Shown here piece after piece: positions 25,903 to 33,603 of a stretch of 64,000 bases of DNA. A program made the position numbers and the translations under genes. The DNA comes from an uncultured Clostridia bacterium. GTDB lineage: Bacteria; Bacillota; Clostridia; TANB77; CAG-508. The notes under the pieces are model-generated. The model saw only the letters and a program-made list of their open reading frames with translations, had not been told where the DNA came from and ran no database searches. The stretch is taken from contig CAKOWZ010000011.1 of assembly GCA_934129745.1 (NCBI GenBank), forward strand, positions 1-64,000. Reading direction: 5' to 3'. Within the stretch, counting starts at the first letter, position 1; each line of letters starts with the position of its first letter.

Positions 25903-26643
25903 ATGTTTAAAAATAATTTAGATAAAATATATAAATCTAATAATTCAGCAAAAATAAAAAGAACTAGAAAAACACAAAAAATTTGTGCATTAGTTAATAT
26001 AATAGCTGTATTTATGATGTTCTTTTTATATAATTTATCATTTAGAACAAATGAATCTTTTGCTTTATCAAAATATGGTTCAAGTGGAAGTGAAGTAAGG
26101 CAAATTCAAACAAAGTTAAAAAGATGGGGATATTATAGTGGAAATGTTGATGGAATTTATGGTAGTAGAACAGTAGCAGCAGTAAGAAGTTTTCAAGCTA
26201 AAAATGGATTAACTGTTGATGGAATTGCTGGAAAAAGAACATTAGAGGCAATGGGAATTTTTTCATCTTCATCAAGTAGTAGTAGTTCTAGTAACAATGA
26301 CCTTAATCTATTGGCTCGTATAATTCATGCAGAGGCAAGAGGAGAACCATATAAAGGTCAGGTCGCAGTTGGAGCAGTAGTATTAAATAGAGTAAAAAGC
26401 AGTAGGTTTCCAAACACTATAGCAGGTGTAATCTATCAAAAAGGAGCTTTTGATGCTGTTAGTGATGGTCAGATTAATTATGCACCAGATAGTACAGCAA
26501 TTAATGCAGCAAGAGATGCACTAAATGGATGGGATCCTACTTCTGGTTGTATTTATTATTTTAATCCAAGTACTGCTACAAGTAAATGGATTTGGTCTAG
26601 GCCACATGTTATTACTATTGGAAAACATAGATTTTGTAAATAA
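25903..26643 (+). CDS. SleB-type cell wall hydrolase with peptidoglycan-binding domain
   Basis: The 246-residue protein has one hydrophobic N-terminal segment (about 27-47), a PG_binding_1 domain (about 55-115: GSEVRQIQTKLKRWGYY, VDGIYGSRTVAAVRSFQ), a run of ten Ser as linker, and a Hydrolase_2 (SleB) domain with HAEARGEP (Glu144 probably catalytic), GQVAVGAVVLNRV and YFNPSTA. SleB is a lytic transglycosylase that opens the spore cortex; family members also act on vegetative wall. Exact role here is not fixed. Confidence 0.9.
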   Translation: MFKNNLDKIYKSNNSAKIKRTRKTQKICALVNIIAVFMMFFLYNLSFRTNESFALSKYGSSGSEVRQIQTKLKRWGYYSGNVDGIYGSRTVAAVRSFQAKNGLTVDGIAGKRTLEAMGIFSSSSSSSSSSNNDLNLLARIIHAEARGEPYKGQVAVGAVVLNRVKSSRFPNTIAGVIYQKGAFDAVSDGQINYAPDSTAINAARDALNGWDPTSGCIYYFNPSTATSKWIWSRPHVITIGKHRFCK

Positions 26644-26690
26644 GAGAAATGAAACAAAATTGCTCTGTCCCCAATTGTTTCATTTCTTTT
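26644..26690 (+). terminator. Terminator with an embedded REP-like fragment
   Basis: AGAAATGAAACAA pairs with TTGTTTCATTTCT, then TT. The loop includes CTGTCCCCAATTG (26665-26677), which resembles the end of the dispersed repeats at 32671, 33536 and 63025. Confidence 0.7.
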
Positions 26691-26752
26691 GAACATCTTG
26701 ACAAATTCATATTTCACTGATAATATAAATGTGTAAAATAAGGAGGAAAAAT

Positions 26753-27253
26753 ATGCTAATTTATCCAAAACATTATTGTAATAATGTACGAGAAATTGAT
26801 ATAGAATTCTTAAGGAAAAACAATATAAAAGGAATTATTCTAGATGTAGATAATACATTAATAGATTACTATAGAAATTTTGAAGAAGGTACAATTGAAT
26901 GGGTAAAAAAACTTAAAAATGATGGCATAAAATTTTACATTGTATCAAATAGTAATAAAGTAGATAAAGTGAAATATGTTGCTGAAACACTTGAGTTGCC
27001 TTTTATAAGTTTTGCAAAAAAACCATTTAAAACTGGTTTTTTAAAAGCACAAAAAGCCATGGGGCTAGAAGCTGAAAATGTTGCAGCAATTGGTGATCAA
27101 ATTATGACAGATGTAATTGGTTCAAATAGATGTAAAATGTTTTCAATTTTGGTTAAGCCTATAAATGAAAAAGATATTTTAATAACAAAAATTAAAAGAC
27201 CTATTGAAGATTGGATTATAAGTTCATATTTAAAAAAGAAAGAGAAGGTATAA
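26753..27253 (+). CDS. YqeG family HAD-type phosphatase
   Basis: The 166-residue protein has HAD motif I in ILDVDNTLIDY, motif II in IVSNSNK, the Lys of motif III in FAKKPFK, and motif IV in GDQIMTDVIGSNR. YqeG proteins (HAD-IIIA) are widespread in Firmicutes; the substrate is not established. AAGGAGGA 5 bases before ATG 26753 sets the start over an upstream in-frame ATG at 26729. It is followed closely by a prepilin peptidase. Confidence 0.9.
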   Translation: MLIYPKHYCNNVREIDIEFLRKNNIKGIILDVDNTLIDYYRNFEEGTIEWVKKLKNDGIKFYIVSNSNKVDKVKYVAETLELPFISFAKKPFKTGFLKAQKAMGLEAENVAAIGDQIMTDVIGSNRCKMFSILVKPINEKDILITKIKRPIEDWIISSYLKKKEKV

Positions 27254-27259
27254 ATATAA

Positions 27260-28009
27260 ATGTTTATAAATGATATACATATTTTCTGGTATGTTGGAAT
27301 TGGTTTATTAGGACTATTTGTTGGAAGATTGATAGGATTAGTAAATAACAATTTACCTGAACATAAAGAAATTTTTTCATTAGATGTTATTAAAGAATAC
27401 ATAAAAAATTCAGAAGCAAATTATATAATAATGATTGTTATAAGTGTAATTTATATAGCACTACTTAGAGTTATTGGAATGGATGATAAAATTGAATTAT
27501 TACAATTTTTAATTTTAACCCCAATGCTAGTATCAGCTTTTTGTATAGATTATAAATTACAAATAATTCCAAATAGATTAACACTTACAATGCTAGAGGT
27601 TGGAATTGCATTTAGTTTTTTTAGAGGAATAAATAATTTAAATATAGCAGTTGAAATGTGGCTAGGAATGATATTAGGTGCAGGAATATTCCTATTACTT
27701 ACATATTTAGGAAATTTAATATTTAAAAAAGAAACAATGGGATTTGGAGATGTTAAATTAATGGCTTCTCTTGGATTGTTTTTTGGTTGGAGAAATGTAA
27801 TTGCTATAACTGTTTTATCATTTTTTATAGCTACAGTATTTATATTATGTTTAGTAATAAAAAATAAAATTCAAAAAAAGCAAACAGAAGAATTTATTCC
27901 ATTTGGACCTTTTATAGTATTAGCATCATTTATTGTTATGTTTGTACCATTAAATATTTGGATTAAATTGATTTTCTTTGTGTTCACATTAGGTAAATAC
28001 AAATTTTAG
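27260..28009 (+). CDS. Type 4 prepilin peptidase family (A24) membrane protein
   Basis: The 249-residue integral membrane protein has about seven hydrophobic segments and both aspartates of the A24 family: Asp in CIDYKLQIIPN and Asp in GFGDVKLM. The usual N-terminal cytoplasmic domain with four zinc cysteines is absent or shortened (NNNLPEHKEIFSLD has none), so the methylase part may be missing or changed. It would cleave type 4 pilin-like or competence pseudopilin leaders; comFC in this window makes a competence-type system plausible. No pilin genes are seen here. Confidence 0.87.
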   Translation: MFINDIHIFWYVGIGLLGLFVGRLIGLVNNNLPEHKEIFSLDVIKEYIKNSEANYIIMIVISVIYIALLRVIGMDDKIELLQFLILTPMLVSAFCIDYKLQIIPNRLTLTMLEVGIAFSFFRGINNLNIAVEMWLGMILGAGIFLLLTYLGNLIFKKETMGFGDVKLMASLGLFFGWRNVIAITVLSFFIATVFILCLVIKNKIQKKQTEEFIPFGPFIVLASFIVMFVPLNIWIKLIFFVFTLGKYKF

Positions 28010-28029
28010 TGATAATTGGGGGATGTTTT

Positions 28030-29118
28030 ATGAATGAAAAAATAGAGGCATTAAGGGAAAGATTAAAAAGTTTAGATTTACAAGGAATGATTATTACAAA
28101 TCCTGTAAATATAAGATATTTGACAAATATAAATGCAGAAGGAGTTTTGCTTTTAACAAGACGTGAAAATGTATATATTACAGATGGAAGATATATGGAA
28201 GTTGTAAAAAATGCACTTACAATAGAAGATGAAGTTATTGTATATAGTTTTAGAGAATTAACAAAAGAAGACTATGAAAATTTCTTTATTTTTTGTGAAA
28301 ATGTAGGATTTGAAGAAAATAATCTTACATATGCTCAATATAAGGAATATATGCATAAATATAAAATAAATAATTTTGAGGAAACTGAAGGATTATTAGA
28401 AAGACTTAGAGTTGAAAAAAAAGAAGATGAGATTGAAAATATAAAAAAAGCTTGTCTAATAACTGACAATTGTTTTGAATATCTTAAAAAATTTATAAAA
28501 ATCGGAATGACCGAAAAAGAAATAGCATTTGAAATTCAAAAATATTTTTTAATGAATGGTGCTGATGAACTTGCATTTAATACAATTGTTGCTTCAGGTC
28601 CAAATTCATCAATGCCTCATGCTGTTCCAACAGACAGGAAAATTGAAGATGGAGATCCAATTACAATTGATATGGGATGTAAAGTTAATGGATATTGTTC
28701 AGATATGACAAGAACAGTTTTTGCAGGACATGTTCCTCAATATATGAAGCCAGTTTATGATTTAGTTTTGAAAAATCAATTACGTGTTTTAGAAGAATTA
28801 AAAGAAGGAGCTAATATTAAACTTATAGCTAAAAGTGTTGAAAGTGAATTTAAACTACATGGAACAAATATGATTCATAGTCTTGGACATGGTGTTGGTT
28901 TAGATATTCATGAATATCCATTTATGAGTTCTAAACAAGACTTTTTGTTAAAAGAAAATATGGTGATTACTGATGAACCAGGAATCTATATTCCAGGCAG
29001 ATTTGGTGTTAGAATAGAAGATACAGTTTTGATTACAAAATATGCATCTCAAAAACTAACAATGAGTGATAAAAATTATGTAATTGTTGGTGCATCTGAG
29101 GATACCTCTAAAATGTAA
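28030..29118 (+). CDS. M24 family metallopeptidase (Xaa-Pro aminopeptidase type)
   Basis: The 362-residue protein has an N-terminal creatinase-like domain and the pita-bread C-terminal domain with the metal ligands in order: Asp in TIDMGCKVNG and CSDMTRT, His in HSLGHGVGLDIHE, Glu in TDEPGIYI and Glu in RIEDTVLI. It should remove N-terminal residues before proline. GTG 28009 is in frame but GGGGGATG fits ATG 28030. An efp gene often follows in Firmicutes; here a terminator does. Confidence 0.93.
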   Translation: MNEKIEALRERLKSLDLQGMIITNPVNIRYLTNINAEGVLLLTRRENVYITDGRYMEVVKNALTIEDEVIVYSFRELTKEDYENFFIFCENVGFEENNLTYAQYKEYMHKYKINNFEETEGLLERLRVEKKEDEIENIKKACLITDNCFEYLKKFIKIGMTEKEIAFEIQKYFLMNGADELAFNTIVASGPNSSMPHAVPTDRKIEDGDPITIDMGCKVNGYCSDMTRTVFAGHVPQYMKPVYDLVLKNQLRVLEELKEGANIKLIAKSVESEFKLHGTNMIHSLGHGVGLDIHEYPFMSSKQDFLLKENMVITDEPGIYIPGRFGVRIEDTVLITKYASQKLTMSDKNYVIVGASEDTSKM

Positions 29119-29156
29119 CATTAATTTATAACTGGAAATTAAAGTGATTACTTAAG

Positions 29157-29191
29157 ACAGGTTAAACAGATTTGAGTTTAACCTGTTTTTT
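29157..29191 (+). terminator. Terminator after the M24 peptidase
   Basis: ACAGGTTAAAC pairs exactly with GTTTAACCTGT, loop 8 bases, followed by five T. Confidence 0.9.
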
Positions 29192-29414
29192 GAAGAAATT
29201 TAAAGAAAAAATGATAAATATAGCTAAAAATATTTATTTTCAAAGCAATAAATAATAACTAAAAATTCACAATTTGGACACAAAAATATTGTATAATAAA
29301 ACAATAATATGAAATAAAGGTATAATTTGGTAGATGTTTCAAAAAACATTACTAAAAATAAAGGTGCAATTTAAAATGCAACCCAAAAAACATAATAAAA
29401 AAGGAATGATAAAT

Positions 29415-30092
29415 ATGGGCGAAATTACAATTTTAGTTGTTGATGATGAATCAAGAATGAGAAAATTGATAAAAGATTTTTTGGTAAAAAAAGAATATCA
29501 TATTTTAGAAGCTGTTGATGGTGAAGATGCATTAAAAGTTTTTGAAGAAAATAAAGAAAAAATTAATTTAATATTACTTGATGTAATGATGCCAAAATTA
29601 GATGGATGGTCTGTTTTAAGGCAAATTCGACAAGAATCAAATATACCTATAATTATGCTTACAGCAAGAGGTGAAGAACAAGATGAATTATTTGGATTTG
29701 AATTAGGTGTTGATGAATATATTTCAAAACCATTTAGTCCTAAAATTTTAGTGGCAAGGGTAGAGGCTTTGCTAAAAAGAACTATAAAAACAAAAAATAA
29801 TGTGTATGATATTGGTGGAATTGAAATAGATAGTGATGGAAGAACAGTAAAAGTAGATTCAAAAATAGTTGAATTAAGTTTAAGAGAATACGAGCTTTTG
29901 AAATATTTAATTGATAATAAAGGAATTGCATTATCAAGAGATAAAATTTTAAATAATGTTTGGAATTATGATTATTATGGAGATTCAAGAACTATAGATA
30001 GTCATGTTAAAAAAATTAGACATAAATTAGGAAAAAAAGGAAAATATATTCAAACAATGAGAGGTGTGGGATATAAATTTGAAGTTAAATAA
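29415..30092 (+). CDS. OmpR/PhoB-family response regulator
   Basis: The 225-residue protein has a receiver domain (VVDDESRMRKL, phosphoacceptor Asp56 in LLDVMMPK, TARGE, Lys in ISKPF) and a C-terminal winged helix (LSLREYELLKYL, SRDKILNNVW, RTIDSHVKKIRHKLG, RGVGYKF). In-frame starts exist at 29334 and 29406, but AAGGA at 29401 is well placed only for ATG 29415. The histidine kinase gene overlaps its end, so they form a two-component pair; target genes are unknown. Confidence 0.94.
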   Translation: MGEITILVVDDESRMRKLIKDFLVKKEYHILEAVDGEDALKVFEENKEKINLILLDVMMPKLDGWSVLRQIRQESNIPIIMLTARGEEQDELFGFELGVDEYISKPFSPKILVARVEALLKRTIKTKNNVYDIGGIEIDSDGRTVKVDSKIVELSLREYELLKYLIDNKGIALSRDKILNNVWNYDYYGDSRTIDSHVKKIRHKLGKKGKYIQTMRGVGYKFEVK

Positions 30093-31599
30093 AGAAGTTG
30101 AAAAAATAAAAAAAAGTGTAAAATCTGTTAGAATAAAGCTATTTTTAACATTATGTATTACAATAAGTGCCATAATTTTGCTTCTTGTTCTTATAAATAC
30201 TGTTGTTCTTGAAAAATTTTATTTATATAACAAAACAAGAGGAATGATAAATATATATGAACAAATAAATGATATATATAATCATAAAATTGATAAAACA
30301 GAAATAGGGACAACCTTAGAAAATATTTCAATTAAAAATAATCTTGATATATTGATTAAATCAGATGAAAATATAATATTACTTGAAAGTAATAATTATA
30401 AATCAAATGAAAAGAATGAAAGCGAATTTTTTGAAGAACTTTGTGATGGAGAAAATGAAACAAGGAAAATTTTTAAAGAAAAAAATGTTACAGTAAAATT
30501 AATAAAAGATGTTTCTTCAGGAGCTAATTATATAGTTAGTTCATCTAAATTAGATAATGGCTTAAACCTATATATGGCAACTCCTACAGGAGATTTACAA
30601 GAAAGTGCGAGAATTTCTAATAATGTTTTAATAACAGTTGGAAGTATAGTAATCATAGTTTCTGGAATAATATCTTCATTTGTATCAAAAAGATTTACAG
30701 CACCAATAGTTCAGTTAAATACAATTGCTCAAAAAATGTCAAATTTAGATTTTTCACAAAAATATCAAATAGATGAAACTGATGATGAAATAAATAATTT
30801 GGGAAATAGTATTAACATAATGTCAGATAAACTTGAAAAAACAATTAAACAATTAACAGTAAATAATAGTGAACTTGAAAAAGATATAGAAAAAAAATCA
30901 AAAATTGATGAAATGAGAAAACAATTTATTTCAGATGTATCACATGAATTAAAAACACCGATTGCATTAATACAAGGGTATGCAGAGGGATTGGTAGAAA
31001 ATGTAAATACAGATGATGAATCAAGGGAATTTTATGCAAATGTTATTTTAGATGAAGCAAATAAAATGGATAGATTAGTAAAACAATTATTAGAATTAAT
31101 GAGTCTTGAATATGGAAAACGTGAATTTAATAATGAAAATTTTGATATTGTTGGACTTATAAATGAGGTTATTAGAAAAAGTAATTTGATGTTACAAGAA
31201 AATGAAGTAAAAATTAATTTTGAGGAAAAAGAACCTGTGATTGTATATGCTGATAGTTTTTATATAGAACAGGTTGTGACTAATTATGTAACAAATGCTA
31301 TTAAATATTCAGAAAAAATTAATGATGAAAAGAAAATAGTTATAAGTATTGAAAAACGTGAAAATAATAAGATTAGAGTTAATGTTTTCAATAGTGGAAA
31401 TTCTCTTGATGAAAATGAATTACAAAGAATTTGGGGAAGATTTTATAAAATTGATCAATCACGTAATAGAGATAAAGGAGGAACTGGAATAGGATTATCT
31501 TTTGTTAAAGCTATTATGAATAATTACCAAAATGATTATGGTGCTATGAACAAAGATGGTGGACTTGAATTTTATTTTGAATTAAATGAAGGAAAATAA
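30079..31599 (+). CDS. Sensor histidine kinase
   Basis: The roughly 506-residue kinase has a membrane segment near residues 18-40, an extracellular sensing region of about 150 residues, a second membrane segment (about 200-220), a HAMP linker (SKRFTAPIVQLN), the phosphoacceptor box DVSHELKTPIALIQGYAEG, N box TNAIKYS and G box GGTGIGLSFV. It starts inside the end of the regulator gene. TTG 30079 lies 12 bases after GAGGTG; GTG 30064 is the alternative start. The signal is unknown. Confidence 0.92.
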   Translation: MKLNKEVEKIKKSVKSVRIKLFLTLCITISAIILLLVLINTVVLEKFYLYNKTRGMINIYEQINDIYNHKIDKTEIGTTLENISIKNNLDILIKSDENIILLESNNYKSNEKNESEFFEELCDGENETRKIFKEKNVTVKLIKDVSSGANYIVSSSKLDNGLNLYMATPTGDLQESARISNNVLITVGSIVIIVSGIISSFVSKRFTAPIVQLNTIAQKMSNLDFSQKYQIDETDDEINNLGNSINIMSDKLEKTIKQLTVNNSELEKDIEKKSKIDEMRKQFISDVSHELKTPIALIQGYAEGLVENVNTDDESREFYANVILDEANKMDRLVKQLLELMSLEYGKREFNNENFDIVGLINEVIRKSNLMLQENEVKINFEEKEPVIVYADSFYIEQVVTNYVTNAIKYSEKINDEKKIVISIEKRENNKIRVNVFNSGNSLDENELQRIWGRFYKIDQSRNRDKGGTGIGLSFVKAIMNNYQNDYGAMNKDGGLEFYFELNEGK

Positions 31600-31788
31600 A
31601 ATTCAACTTAAAAATAAATATTTGGAACAATTTTGAGTAATTTTCAGTACACATACAAAAAATTGCTGCAAAAAATTATAAATTTAAATTACAAAAGCCA
31701 AAAAATGCTCTCTAATACTTGACTTTTTGCCAAAAAAAACATATTATAAGATAAATAAAATTAATAAAACAAAGGAGAGACTAAGCAT

Positions 31789-32667
31789 ATGTATACTCAA
31801 ATATTAACATCAAAAAACGGCGGGGAATTAATAAGTTTCAAGTTAAATGGAAAAGAAAGAATACATCAAGGTGTAGATTGTGTAGATGAAAATGGTAAAG
31901 TTTATTGGAAAAGACATTCACCAGTACTGTTCCCAATTGTAGGAAAATTAAAAAGAAATCAAACAATAATAAATGCACGAACATATGAAATGTTTCAACA
32001 TGGATTTGCTAGAGATCAAGAATTTGAGCCAATAACAAAATTAAATAATTTTCATTCTTATGTGTTAAAAAGTAATAGAAATACATTAACTAGATATCCT
32101 TTTGATTTTGAGTTATATACAACATATAGGCTTGATGAAAATAGATTAACAACAATATATAAAGTAATAAACACAGGAAAAGCAAATATGCCATTTTGTA
32201 TAGGAGGACATCCTGCATTTAAAATAGATGCAGAAGCATTTAAAAATGGTGATTATTATCTTGAATTTGAAGAAGATGAAGATAAAATACATTTCCTATA
32301 TTTAGTAGATGGATTAATTGGAACAGATTATGCACAAAATAAAATTGTAGACAAAAGAAAAATCTTTTTAGATAAAGATTCATTTAATAATGATGCAATA
32401 ATTATGAAAGGAATGATATCATCAAAAGTAACATTAATGAGAAAATCAACTCAAAGACGTGTACTAACAATGGACTTCTCAGAATTCCCATATTTAGCAT
32501 TATGGTCAAAACCAGGAGCTCCATTTTTGTGTATAGAACCATGGCATGGAATGTCAGATTCAATTAAAAGTAGCGGTATTTTTACAGAAAAAACCTCAAT
32601 TATTTTGCTAAAACCTAACGAGGAATTTGATTGCAAATATACAGTTGAGTTTTATGATGAAAAATAA
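31789..32667 (+). CDS. Aldose 1-epimerase family protein (LacX-like)
   Basis: The 292-residue beta-sandwich protein matches the LacX-like branch of aldose 1-epimerases: SPVLFPIVGKLK near residue 45, QHGFARDQEF, the conserved His in GGHPAF and the Glu in CIEPWHGMSD. It would interconvert anomers of a sugar or sugar phosphate. AAAGGAGAG precedes the ATG. It ends just before a REP-like element. Confidence 0.9.
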   Translation: MYTQILTSKNGGELISFKLNGKERIHQGVDCVDENGKVYWKRHSPVLFPIVGKLKRNQTIINARTYEMFQHGFARDQEFEPITKLNNFHSYVLKSNRNTLTRYPFDFELYTTYRLDENRLTTIYKVINTGKANMPFCIGGHPAFKIDAEAFKNGDYYLEFEEDEDKIHFLYLVDGLIGTDYAQNKIVDKRKIFLDKDSFNNDAIIMKGMISSKVTLMRKSTQRRVLTMDFSEFPYLALWSKPGAPFLCIEPWHGMSDSIKSSGIFTEKTSIILLKPNEEFDCKYTVEFYDEK

Positions 32668-32670
32668 TGT

Positions 32671-32719
32671 ACAATTGGGGACGCGTCCCAATTGCACACA
32701 TTGTGCAATCAGAGACATA
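32671..32719 (-). repeat. REP-like dispersed repeat, copy A (inverted)
   Basis: Read on the minus strand it contains GATTGCACAATGTGTGCAAT and the near-palindrome CAATTGGGACGCGTCCCCAA, matching copy B at 33536 almost base for base. Copies A and B are inverted with respect to each other and bracket the small gene at 32824 and the T-box. Confidence 0.8.
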
Positions 32720-32823
32720 GTATATGCTGCTTATAAATAGAAAATACTAATCAGAATATCATATGAGATAATATATGATATTTGAATTGTATTAATAAAA
32801 ATAGATTAAAGGATGTTTGAAAT

Positions 32824-33006
32824 ATGGATAAAGTTTTGTGTTTAATTGGTTTAATTATAATTGCAATAGGAATGGTTTGTATTTATGATGCTAGAAAAAT
32901 AACAAAAAAATTTTTTAGTTCAAGTGATAGAAATAATGCAACTAAAACTGCCAAGATTGTTGGATTTGTTGTATGTGTGATTGGAAGTGCTTTTATTTTA
33001 ATTTAG
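32824..33006 (+). CDS. Small protein with two membrane segments
   Basis: The 60-residue product consists of two hydrophobic segments (about 4-20 and 44-60) joined by a basic, Ser/Asn-rich loop (RKITKKFFSSSDRNNATKT). No family recognised. AAAGGATG lies upstream of the ATG. It lies between the aldose epimerase and the valS T-box with no obvious partner. Confidence 0.55.
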   Translation: MDKVLCLIGLIIIAIGMVCIYDARKITKKFFSSSDRNNATKTAKIVGFVVCVIGSAFILI

Positions 33007-33048
33007 ATTACATTTTAAATTAGATTATATTTTAATTTAGGTTAAGTA

Positions 33049-33454
33049 TTGCATTTACAAGAAATTTATGTTAATATATTAAATATAGTTAAAAACAAAG
33101 AAAAAGAGGAGTAAATTTAATAAATTATTTAGAGAATAGAAGTGATACGCTGAAAGCTTCTTATAATAAATTAAATTGAAGGTAGCTTTGGAGTTGATAA
33201 TTTGAAAAATATAATCTGAAAGAAATTAGATTGAATTTAATATTATTAAATTATACAATGCTAATAAAAATCAAAAATTAAAAACAGATTAGAAATTTAG
33301 TAGAATTATCCGTTTAAGCAACGTTAAAAGCTAATTAAGATGTTATGTATTATCACAATATACATTAAAATTAAAATATATATGTGATTATATAATAAAT
33401 TAAGGTGGTAACGTGAAGATGACTTCGCCCTTATTGTAGGGTGAAGTTTTTTGA
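33049..33454 (+). promoter_or_regulatory. T-box leader of valS with its promoter and terminator
   Basis: TTGCAT (33049-33054) and TAATAT (33072-33077), spacing 17, form the promoter. Stem I is closed by AAATTATT (33123) and GATAATTT (33196). A valine GTA triplet at 33182-33184 lies in the specifier region before GGAG. The T-box sequence AGGTGGTAACGTGAA is at 33403-33417. The terminator stem ACTTCGCCC/GGGTGAAGT (33422-33447) ends in six T. Uncharged tRNA-Val would stabilise the antiterminator and allow valS transcription. Confidence 0.85.
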
Positions 33455-33535
33455 TTTTCAGATGTAAATGAAACTTTTAGATTTTATATATAAATGAGAA
33501 TTTCTAAAACATAAAAATACAATTGAAAATTAAAA

Positions 33536-33586
33536 TATCTGTCCCAGATTGCACGATGTGTGCAATTGGGACGCGTCCCCAATTGA
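33536..33586 (+). repeat. REP-like dispersed repeat, copy B, in the valS leader
   Basis: Starts with ATCTGTCCCAGATTGCAC, has an internal hairpin ATTGCAC/GTGCAAT and ends with the near-palindrome around ACGCGT. It lies between the T-box terminator and the valS ribosome binding site, 4 bases before AAGGAGGAG. Confidence 0.8.
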
Positions 33587-33603
33587 ACAAGGAGGAGATA
33601 AAA

